The notes under the pieces were generated by a model. It saw only the letters and a program-made list of their open reading frames with translations. It did no database searches and was not told the DNA's origin. From the NCBI GenBank assembly GCA_002382735.1, contig DFZN01000002.1, positions 15,420 through 58,535 on the forward strand: a stretch of DNA of 43,116 nucleotides, read 5' to 3'. This document shows, in pieces, positions 1 to 6,968 of this stretch. The position numbers were made by a program, and so were the translations under genes. The stretch is from a bacterium UBP11_UBA4055. Its GTDB lineage: Bacteria > UBA4055. How positions within the stretch are numbered: position 1 is the first letter of the stretch; the number at the start of each line of letters is the position of its first letter.

Positions 1-2
1 TT

Positions 3-254
3 GATCTAAAAATTGGCAAACTGGCTCATCAGGATCTCGGACAAATGCAGATGTATATTAACTATTATGACAGGTTCATTAAATCAAAAGAAGAAAACAA
101 AACTATCGGAATCATAGTCTGCAAGCAGAACAACAAAGCAGTAGTTGAAATTACATTGCCAAAAAACAATAAACATCTTTTTACAGCGCAGTACAAAACT
201 ATACTGCCAAAGAAAAACGATCTTATTAAACTGGTGGAAGAATATAATGAATAA
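3..254 (+). CDS. YhcG/DUF1016 family PDDEXK nuclease, C-terminal end only
   Basis: The reading frame is open from the window edge to a TAA at 252-254, giving about 83 residues; the start lies upstream. The sequence begins DLKIGKLAHQDLGQMQMYI, continues through GIIVCKQNNKAVVE and ends in an ILPKKNDLIKLV tail. This order matches the C-terminal nuclease part of YhcG/DUF1016 proteins (DLK.G...., GI.LC....... VE, LP....L). Family members are usually about 330-370 residues and often sit beside restriction-modification genes. The end looks natural, not truncated. The next ORF starts inside it (ATG at 247), an 8-base overlap that suggests translational coupling. Family assignment is from recalled consensus and is fairly firm; the cellular role is inference. 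Confidence 0.75.
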   Translation, partial: DLKIGKLAHQDLGQMQMYINYYDRFIKSKEENKTIGIIVCKQNNKAVVEITLPKNNKHLFTAQYKTILPKKNDLIKLVEEYNE

Positions 255-1497
255 TAAAAAAACAGCGCAGGTATATCATTTTGACCTCTATGGCACAAGG
301 GATGAAAAATACGAATTCCTGCACAACAACAGCCTCAAATCCGTAAGCTGGAACGAGCTTAAAAACGATGCGCCGAATTACTTTTTAGTGAAGAAGGATT
401 TTAGTGATCAAAAGAGATATAATGACTGTTTTAATTTAAATGAGTTATTCACATTAAATGCCAGTGGAATCAAAACGGAAAGAGATAATGTGACAATACA
501 TTTTAAAGATGAGGCTTTATTAAACATAAAAAACGAATTATTATCACTTGATATCGAAGATTTCAGAAAAAAACATACACCAAAACCTGATGGAAGAGAT
601 TGGAAAATAATAACAGCAAAAAGTGATTTGATAAATAATAAAATGAGCTTAACAACAGTGCATTATCGGCCATTTGATTTCCGAAGAACAATTTACACAG
701 GTAAATCTAAAGGATTCCATTCATACCCTCGAAATGAAGTAATGCGGCATCTGTTAAAAGACAATCTTGTAATTATGTCAACACGTCAATTATCAACATT
801 TGATTTTCAACATATTTTAGTTTCAAAATTTATAATTGATATGTGTGCGATATCTTTGCAAACTAAAGAAACTACTTACGCTTTCCCGCTCTATCTCTAT
901 CCTGAAAAAGATTCTAAAAAAGCTACAAGAACTCCGAACCTGAACTCAGAGATCGTCCAGAAGATCGCAGACGGGTTAGGCTTAAAGTTCACGAATGAAA
1001 AAGAAGCAGACTCAGGCACATTCGCGCCGATAGACATTCTCGATTACATCTACGCCGTTCTGCACAGCCCGACCTACCGCGAAAAATATAAGGAATTCCT
1101 CAAAATTGATTTCCCGAGAGTGCCGTATCCAAAGGGTAAAGAAACCTTTTGGAAGCTGGTCAGGCTCGGCGGTGAGTTAAGGCAGATCCACCTGCTCGAA
1201 AGCCCCGCAGTCGAAAAATACATCACAAAATATCCCGCTGACGGTGACAATGTTGTGAATAAGATCAAGTATCAGGACTGCAAAGTTTACATCAACGATA
1301 CTCAGCATTTTGAAGGCGTTCCGGAAGTAGCGTGGAATTTCTATATCGGCGGATATCAACCCGCCCAGAAATGGCTGAAAGACCGCAAAGGACGCAAACT
1401 GGAATTCGATGACATTCTGCATTATCAGAAGATCATCGTCGCGCTCACCGAAACGGACAGGATCATGAAGGAAGTGGATGAAGTGGAGGTGGAGTAG
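247..1497 (+). CDS. Type ISP restriction-modification enzyme, C-terminal target-recognition part only
   Basis: This ORF of 416 residues starts at ATG 247 with GGTGGAAG just upstream; a TTG at 145 in the same frame would only add sequence that shadows the YhcG gene. It opens with AQVYHFDLYGTRDEKYEFL, which in full-length type ISP or helicase-methylase enzymes lies just after the N6-adenine methylase domain. It then covers the target-recognition region (HYRPFDFRRTIYTG) and the C-terminal helical part (APIDILDYIYAVLHSPTYR, GYQPAQKWLKDRKGR). No helicase, nuclease or NPPY methylase motif is present. It is therefore either a broken gene or a specificity module whose catalytic partner is outside the window. 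The segment near 385-890 is much more AT-rich than its flanks (hand counts of 25-28% G+C against 43-55%). Confidence 0.75.
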   Translation: MNNKKTAQVYHFDLYGTRDEKYEFLHNNSLKSVSWNELKNDAPNYFLVKKDFSDQKRYNDCFNLNELFTLNASGIKTERDNVTIHFKDEALLNIKNELLSLDIEDFRKKHTPKPDGRDWKIITAKSDLINNKMSLTTVHYRPFDFRRTIYTGKSKGFHSYPRNEVMRHLLKDNLVIMSTRQLSTFDFQHILVSKFIIDMCAISLQTKETTYAFPLYLYPEKDSKKATRTPNLNSEIVQKIADGLGLKFTNEKEADSGTFAPIDILDYIYAVLHSPTYREKYKEFLKIDFPRVPYPKGKETFWKLVRLGGELRQIHLLESPAVEKYITKYPADGDNVVNKIKYQDCKVYINDTQHFEGVPEVAWNFYIGGYQPAQKWLKDRKGRKLEFDDILHYQKIIVALTETDRIMKEVDEVEVE

Positions 1498-1556
1498 ATT
1501 ATGAAAAGGATACAAATTTGTTTATATTACATTCAATAAAATGGAGAATGATAATA

Positions 1557-2477
1557 ATGATGGAATTTTTAACAAAAGATTATTGGATCGGTTTCGTGAA
1601 TACTATCGTGGACTGGGTCGTCAAAGAAATACCTGCCATGTTGTTTCTGATATTCCTTTTTATAATAGCTCTGAAGATAGAATGGTTCGTCTTTGATAAA
1701 TTCAAGGCGACTCTGCTAAATCGGGCGGGTAAAAGTAAAGAGAGAATAAAAAAAGTTGAAGCTGAAAAGAGAATAAACACTTTGATGAGCATCAGCAAGA
1801 GAATGGGCAGAATGGTTATCTGGATCATTTTTATAATGATATTCTTAAGGCAGATAGGCATAGATATCGCTCCGATACTCGCAGGTGCCGGGATCGTCGG
1901 TCTGGCTGTTGGATTCGGTGCGCAGGAGCTTGTCAGGGACTTTATTTCCGGTTTTTTTATGCTGTTCGAGGATCAGATCAGGAAGGGAGATGTGGCAAAT
2001 ATTAACGGTGAAGTCGGAATTGTCGAGAAAATTGAAATGCGTACTATAACTCTAAGAGATTTCAGCGGATCAGTTCACATAATTCAAAACGGGAAAGTTA
2101 ATACACTGGCGAATATGACAAAAGAATGGTCGGCGATCGTTCTCGATGTTGGAGTTGCTTATAAGGAAGATGTTGACAAAGTGATAGGCATAATGAGAGA
2201 AGTCGGAGAGAAAATGGCTCAGGATGATGATTTTAAGGATCAGATAGTTGAACCTGTTGAAATATTCGGACTTGATAAATTTGCCGACAGTGCACTGATA
2301 ATTAAAGCGAGAATAAAGACCATACCACTATCTCAGTGGGCGATAGGCAGGGAGTACAGGCGCAGGATAAAATACGCATTCGATGAAAATAATATCGAAA
2401 TTCCTTTCCCTCACACAACTGTTTACTGGGGCGAGGAGATAAATCCTCTAAAACTGAATGTGATAAAGGGGGAATAA
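1557..2477 (+). CDS. MscS-family mechanosensitive ion channel
   Basis: A 306-residue small-conductance mechanosensitive channel of the inner membrane, which opens under membrane tension to release solutes. Predicted helices lie at about 25-45, 82-100 and 105-138. The third is the pore-type helix, rich in Gly and Ala (ILAGAGIVGLAVGFGAQ) and followed by FISGFFMLFEDQIRKGD, the hallmark of the family. The beta domain follows (NGEVGIVEKIEMRTITLRD, then a PN-like loop reading IQNGKVNTLANMT), ending in PFPHTTVYW. I chose ATG 1557 because GGAG ends 10 bases upstream; ATG 1560 is equally possible, and the TTG at 1518 has no ribosome site. The stop TAA shares a base with the next ATG (TAATG), so the HD protein is translationally coupled. 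Confidence 0.93.
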   Translation: MMEFLTKDYWIGFVNTIVDWVVKEIPAMLFLIFLFIIALKIEWFVFDKFKATLLNRAGKSKERIKKVEAEKRINTLMSISKRMGRMVIWIIFIMIFLRQIGIDIAPILAGAGIVGLAVGFGAQELVRDFISGFFMLFEDQIRKGDVANINGEVGIVEKIEMRTITLRDFSGSVHIIQNGKVNTLANMTKEWSAIVLDVGVAYKEDVDKVIGIMREVGEKMAQDDDFKDQIVEPVEIFGLDKFADSALIIKARIKTIPLSQWAIGREYRRRIKYAFDENNIEIPFPHTTVYWGEEINPLKLNVIKGE

Positions 2478-3277
2478 TGAAATCCAAATTTGAAAAACAG
2501 CTCGATAAGTCAATATTGAGTCATCTTGAAGGAAAACTGCTGCAGCTTGCAGAGATACTCATAAATGACAAAGAGATCGAGATACTTCAAGATTATGCGA
2601 ACACAGTTTCGATAACAAGGCTGAACTACAACGATCACGGCCCTGTCCACATGCGTAAAGTGGCTTCGAACGCGATCAAAATAATGAATATACTCAACGA
2701 TGCAGGGATTAAGTTCAATCTCGAGCTTGAGAATTACGGAACATTTGAAGACAGCAGGATCGCGGTATTCACGGCGGCTTTTCTGCACGATATCGGAATG
2801 AGCATAGGCAGGGACGGGCATGAAAGAATGAGTGTAACACTGACTCAGGATAAGGTTAATGAGATCATGAAAATAATTTATCCCGACGATATGAGGATGC
2901 AGCTGGTCATAAAATCCCTTATATTCGAGGGTATGATAGGCCACATGGGCACGCAGAAAATACACTCGCTCGAAGCCGGCGTGGTTCTTGTGGCAGACGG
3001 GTGTGACATGGAGGGGGGCAGGGCAAGGATCCCGCTGATCATGGAATCAGGCTCGAAAGTCGGCGATATACACAAATATTCATCTGCTGCCATAAAAAAG
3101 GTCTATCTCGAGAAAGGAAAAGAACTGCCTTTGAGGATACAGGTCGAAATGTCCGAATCAGCAGGATTTTTTCAGGTCGAAGAAGTTCTGATGAAGAAAA
3201 TAGGTATGAGCCCAATAAAAAAATATATTGAACTCTACGCAGGCATAATCGGGCAGGACCTGAAAAGATATTTATAA
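2477..3277 (+). CDS. HD-domain metal-dependent phosphohydrolase
   Basis: A 266-residue soluble protein with an HD fold. The metal ligands are visible in order: His in YNDHGPVHM (H54/H58), the HD pair in FLHDIGM (H104, D105), further His residues (H115, H156) and Asp in VADGCDMEGG (D174). HD proteins hydrolyse phosphoester bonds in nucleotides or signalling nucleotides; the substrate here cannot be read. A GGGGG ribosome site lies just before the ATG, and the start overlaps the MscS stop by one base. The AOR-family gene begins 11 bases downstream, so all three are probably one operon. Nothing else in the operon names a second messenger. Family call is firm, function open. Confidence 0.88.
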   Translation: MKSKFEKQLDKSILSHLEGKLLQLAEILINDKEIEILQDYANTVSITRLNYNDHGPVHMRKVASNAIKIMNILNDAGIKFNLELENYGTFEDSRIAVFTAAFLHDIGMSIGRDGHERMSVTLTQDKVNEIMKIIYPDDMRMQLVIKSLIFEGMIGHMGTQKIHSLEAGVVLVADGCDMEGGRARIPLIMESGSKVGDIHKYSSAAIKKVYLEKGKELPLRIQVEMSESAGFFQVEEVLMKKIGMSPIKKYIELYAGIIGQDLKRYL

Positions 3278-3288
3278 AAAGGAGTATT

Positions 3289-5166
3289 ATGGACGCGATC
3301 CTGAAAGTTCTGCTCGTTGACGCCTTGAACGGGTTTTACAAAGTCAGGCGTTACAAGGTTGGAGATTATTTCGGTCCGGTTGATCTCGGGATACACATGA
3401 CGGATAATTACAGGTCTCTGAACATCGGCACCGGACTTTTCGCAGGTTCTATTTTTCCCGGATCGAACAGGCTTATTTTTACCGGATATTCTCCGTGCTG
3501 GAGAGGTTTTTACATTTCGTCCATGGGAGGAGCAGGGCTTGTCTTTGACAATCTCGGGATCAATATGGTCAGCATTGTCGGAAAAGCCTCTTCTCCTTCC
3601 ATATTGTACCTGAACAGGAATCACGGAGAAGAGATAGAGGTTGAGATCGTTCCTGCAGATATCGATGGTATCTGGAAAAACGGCAGAAAAGGTATATATT
3701 CTCTCATGGATCATACTTATGCACAGTTCGGCTCAAGATACGAGAAGGACCCCAGAATACTTTCAACAGGACCGGGCTCGAAGCAGACCGATTTCGGAGG
3801 GATCTGCTCTGTTCCGATAGTCAAAGGTAAGCTGACTTATGTTGATACATGGGCAGGCAGGGGAGGCTTCGGGTCCAAATTGTATCAGGATCACGGTATA
3901 GCCTCGATAATTTACGGAGGTACAACTGTCGATGAGGATTTCAGGGACAGAAATGTCGCGGACGAATGGTTCAGGCAGAAATATCAGCAGAAGCTTGCGG
4001 CAAAGGATTTTGAAAGCACCACAAAATACCGTTTCGATCCCAAATTCGGAACAGGAGGAACTTTCGGCGTGAATTACGCTACGCTCAAAGGCAGAATAAT
4101 AGCTTTCAATTATAAAACCATATATGATACCGAAAAGGAAAGGCTCGATCTGAATGAAAAATATATTTCCGGGCACTATCTCAAGCAGTTTAACGAGGAA
4201 ACGATTGAGAAAAAACAGCAGGCGACATGCGGGGAACCCTGCTCAGCAGTCTGTAAAAAAATGAACTCTGAGTTTAAAAAGGATTACGAACCTTATCAGA
4301 CCCTTGGACCGCTATGCGGAATATTCGATCAGAGAGCTGCGGAAATGCTTAATCACTACTGCGACACAATGGGGCTCGACGCTATAAACTGCGGATGCGT
4401 GCTTTCATGGTTCATGGAGCTATTATCCGGAGGAATTCTGACAAAAGAGCAGCTCGGTGTGTCAAAACTGCCAAAATTTTCGATTGAAAAATTCGATGTT
4501 GTAAAAGATTCGATGCACAACGCTGAACTCGGTATTGAGCTTATTGATTCGATCCTTGAAGGGAAAGGCGATATAGACCTGTCGGAAGGAGTTAGAAAAT
4601 GGGCAAGAAAGATCCACAAAATGACAGGAAAAAAGATCATTGACAGCTTTGTTTTTATATCAAACGGGAGAAGAGGCTGGATGGCGCCGAACCAGTACTG
4701 GACACCCGGAGTTCTTGCACCGATGGCCATCATGGGCAAATACTACATGTATTACGGGAACGATTTTGTGCCTCCGAGGGATCTGGGAAGATTCTGCGCG
4801 GAAAGACTGAAACAGGAACTCGTCCTCGACAACATGGGAATTTGCAGATTTCACAGAGCATGGGCGGAGGAAATGATGCCTGAGATAATCGGCTATATTT
4901 ACGGAATGAAGGAAAAGTTCAACACGGCAGTTTCGTTTACAGCAAGCAGGATCAATTCACGCAACGCAACAGTATTTCTCGAATCGGAAAGGAACATTGA
5001 TTTCATTCACGCTTTTCTCAAAAGGAAGCGGGATGTTGACGGCGAGAGCAGGGAAGATCTGAAATACTGGATTGAGCAGTTCGACAGAGACAAGCATGAG
5101 GCCGCTCTCAATTTCTGGTTCGAGATCAGAAAAGGCATAGAAGAATCTTTAATGGACTTTCAATAA
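3289..5166 (+). CDS. Aldehyde:ferredoxin oxidoreductase family protein (tungstopterin enzyme)
   Basis: At 625 residues this is the usual AOR length. It has the N-terminal cofactor-binding fold (FTGYSPCWRGFYISSMGGAG, ending in a glycine-rich turn), the two pterin-binding signatures DTMGLDAIN (about 359-367) and DNMGICRFH (about 514-522), and four cysteines placed to hold a [4Fe-4S] cluster (C314, C318, C322 and C519). Members oxidise aldehydes to acids with ferredoxin as acceptor, using a tungsten or molybdenum bis-pterin cofactor, in anaerobes. The first three cysteines read TCGEPCSAVC, a CX3CX3C spacing, whereas Pyrococcus AOR has CX2CX3C. The start has a good AAGGAG site. No ferredoxin, MoaD-like protein or cofactor gene is adjacent, so the substrate and electron acceptor are unknown. 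Confidence 0.9.
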   Translation: MDAILKVLLVDALNGFYKVRRYKVGDYFGPVDLGIHMTDNYRSLNIGTGLFAGSIFPGSNRLIFTGYSPCWRGFYISSMGGAGLVFDNLGINMVSIVGKASSPSILYLNRNHGEEIEVEIVPADIDGIWKNGRKGIYSLMDHTYAQFGSRYEKDPRILSTGPGSKQTDFGGICSVPIVKGKLTYVDTWAGRGGFGSKLYQDHGIASIIYGGTTVDEDFRDRNVADEWFRQKYQQKLAAKDFESTTKYRFDPKFGTGGTFGVNYATLKGRIIAFNYKTIYDTEKERLDLNEKYISGHYLKQFNEETIEKKQQATCGEPCSAVCKKMNSEFKKDYEPYQTLGPLCGIFDQRAAEMLNHYCDTMGLDAINCGCVLSWFMELLSGGILTKEQLGVSKLPKFSIEKFDVVKDSMHNAELGIELIDSILEGKGDIDLSEGVRKWARKIHKMTGKKIIDSFVFISNGRRGWMAPNQYWTPGVLAPMAIMGKYYMYYGNDFVPPRDLGRFCAERLKQELVLDNMGICRFHRAWAEEMMPEIIGYIYGMKEKFNTAVSFTASRINSRNATVFLESERNIDFIHAFLKRKRDVDGESREDLKYWIEQFDRDKHEAALNFWFEIRKGIEESLMDFQ

Positions 5167-5185
5167 CCAAAAATGCGGGAGAAAA

Positions 5186-5500
5186 ATGGCTACAGACAAA
5201 GATTTCGCGGACTATATACTTGAGCAGCTTGAAGGCGCAGGCGAAGTGACTGCTAGAAAGATGTTCGGAGAGTACGGGATATTCCTCAAGGGAAAAATGG
5301 CAGCGATCCTCTCAGATAATCAGTTGTTCATCAAGCCTACCGAGGCAGGCAGAAAATACATTGGAGAGCCTGAAGAAGCTCCGCCATACACCGGCGCGAA
5401 AAACTATTTTCTAATAGACAACCTCGACGACCCCGACTGGCTATCAGAACTCGTGAAGATCACCGAAAAAGAACTCCCGCTGCCGAAGAAAAAAAGTTAA
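5186..5500 (+). CDS. TfoX N-terminal domain protein
   Basis: A 104-residue protein matching the TfoX/Sxy N-terminal domain from end to end. The family core RKMFGEYGIFLKGKMAAI is followed by DNQLFIKPTEAG and a proline-rich APPYTGAKNYFLID turn. In gamma-proteobacteria TfoX controls competence genes through a larger protein with a second domain; stand-alone N-terminal domains are widespread and their role is not settled. The ribosome site GGGAG lies 4 bases before the ATG. It sits 19 bases after the AOR gene and 15 before the small lipoprotein, so it may be co-transcribed with both. A competence role should not be assumed. Confidence 0.85.
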   Translation: MATDKDFADYILEQLEGAGEVTARKMFGEYGIFLKGKMAAILSDNQLFIKPTEAGRKYIGEPEEAPPYTGAKNYFLIDNLDDPDWLSELVKITEKELPLPKKKS

Positions 5501-5515
5501 AAAAGTGAGGATGAA

Positions 5516-5803
5516 ATGAAAAAATTTAGTTTGATAGGATTATGCGTGATAGCTCTTCTTTTGCTCGCAGGCTGTACAGCGGGCCCGAATAATGTGGCTG
5601 CGATTCTTGAGATCATCAAAGAACCGGCCGGCTTCTGGTTCGGGATCTGGCACGGTACGATCGCTCCGATAACTTTTGTGATTTCGCTTTTCAGCGACAA
5701 CATAGGCATGTACGAGGTCTATAATAACGGCGGATGGTACAATTTGGGGTTTCTGCTCGGTATTGGCGGCGTGTTCGGCGGAGGAGCGAAGGGAATTTTC
5801 TAA
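5516..5803 (+). CDS. Small predicted lipoprotein
   Basis: A 95-residue protein with a lysine-started hydrophobic signal and a lipobox at LLLAGC (Cys20), so it should be lipidated and anchored in an envelope membrane. After the cysteine come an aromatic-rich stretch (GFWFGIWHGTIAPITFVIS), a polar turn (MYEVYNNGGWYNLGF) and a glycine-rich end (GIGGVFGGGAKG). I recognise this pattern as a small conserved family without a known function. GAGGATGAA precedes the ATG. It lies between the TfoX-N gene and the AI-2E-family transporter on the same strand. The lipoprotein call is firm; the function is unknown. Confidence 0.75.
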   Translation: MKKFSLIGLCVIALLLLAGCTAGPNNVAAILEIIKEPAGFWFGIWHGTIAPITFVISLFSDNIGMYEVYNNGGWYNLGFLLGIGGVFGGGAKGIF

Positions 5804-5831
5804 GATGGTCTGTAAATAAAAAGGAGGTTTT

Positions 5832-6968
5832 ATGTTAAAAGAGATAGAGCTCGGACCAAAACAGAAGTCAGCTGTTGCGGGAGCGGTAACCGTACTTTCG
5901 ATTTTTATTATTGTTCTGTTTGCCGGATCGGTAATATGGGGAATCGTATCGCTTATAGGCACATTTCAGAATGTATTTTTCCCGCCTGTGGTCGCCGGGG
6001 TTATTGCAATGCTCGTAAGACCCTTCTACAATTGGATATTCAGACTGACCCGTAATAAACATGCGATCGCTCTTATCCTGTTTTTTCTTTCGATACTGAT
6101 CCCTTCCGCGGCTGCACTCTGGTTTTTCGGAAACACGATCATTGACCATTTAATTCAATTTATCGAAGCTATGCCTGCGAAAATAGATTCTGTATATGAA
6201 AGCTTAAGATCATACTGGCCGAGAATGGTGGATATTGCCGATAAATATGAACTGAAGGAAGGATTGACTTCAATGATCAGGGAACCGTTCCGCACGGCGG
6301 CTGATGCTCTTGCTTTTACAGGGGAGAGCATATCCGATTCGCTCAAAATTTTGTTCAGTTATTTTGCTGGTTTACTGACATGGGCTGTACTCCCTGTCTA
6401 TCTCGCATTCTTTCTTATCGCTGAACCCTTTGAGTCTGAAAAAATAGGAGATTTTCTTCCTTTTTTGAAAAAGACGACAAAAGAAGATGTTATATATCTT
6501 TTCAATCAGTTCAATTCTATACTTGTAACTTTTTTTCGCGGTCAGATAATAATCGCACTTATTCAGGGAATGATGTTCGCCGCCGGTTTTGCTGTAGCCG
6601 GTCTTCCTTACGGTATTGCTATGGGCATGATGCTCGGATTTTTAAATATTATTCCTTATTTGGGCAGTATTGTGGGACTCGCCGTAGCAATCCCGCTGGC
6701 TTATTTAAATCCGGATGGAGGCATGACTCAGGCTCTTTTTGTAGTCGGAGTATTCAGTGTTGTTCAGGCCTTTGAGGGTTATCTTCTTACACCAAAGATT
6801 ATGGGAAGCAGAACGGGACTGCATCCGGCACTGATAATATTTGCCATGTTCTTTTGGGGCGTTGCCCTTAACGGTATTCTGGGCATGATCCTTGCGATCC
6901 CTCTGACTGCTTTCGCAGTGGTATTCTGGCGGCTACTCAAGAAAAAATATATAAAGGAACTCTTATAG
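5832..6968 (+). CDS. AI-2E family (UPF0118) transporter
   Basis: A 378-residue integral membrane protein of the AI-2E transporter family. About eight hydrophobic segments are visible, with the family's central soluble-looking loop (residues about 105-165) and the conserved late region LPYGIAMGMMLGFLNIIPYL, then EGYLLTPKIMG. Members have been linked to autoinducer-2 export or Na+/H+ exchange; the name does not prove an AI-2 role, and no luxS-like gene is in the window. The ribosome site AAGGAGG sits 5 bases before the ATG. The last six bases overlap the convergent copA stop, so any terminator must lie inside copA or be absent. Confidence 0.88.
   Translation: MLKEIELGPKQKSAVAGAVTVLSIFIIVLFAGSVIWGIVSLIGTFQNVFFPPVVAGVIAMLVRPFYNWIFRLTRNKHAIALILFFLSILIPSAAALWFFGNTIIDHLIQFIEAMPAKIDSVYESLRSYWPRMVDIADKYELKEGLTSMIREPFRTAADALAFTGESISDSLKILFSYFAGLLTWAVLPVYLAFFLIAEPFESEKIGDFLPFLKKTTKEDVIYLFNQFNSILVTFFRGQIIIALIQGMMFAAGFAVAGLPYGIAMGMMLGFLNIIPYLGSIVGLAVAIPLAYLNPDGGMTQALFVVGVFSVVQAFEGYLLTPKIMGSRTGLHPALIIFAMFFWGVALNGILGMILAIPLTAFAVVFWRLLKKKYIKELL

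Noticed and set aside
145..246. N-terminal extension of the restriction-modification ORF from TTG 145
   Set aside because: This stretch is the YhcG coding region read in another frame; ATG 247 has a ribosome site and begins at the family homology.
3710..4176. Long minus-strand ORFs opposite the AOR gene
   Set aside because: They mirror codon bias of the real gene, lack ribosome sites and show no domain.
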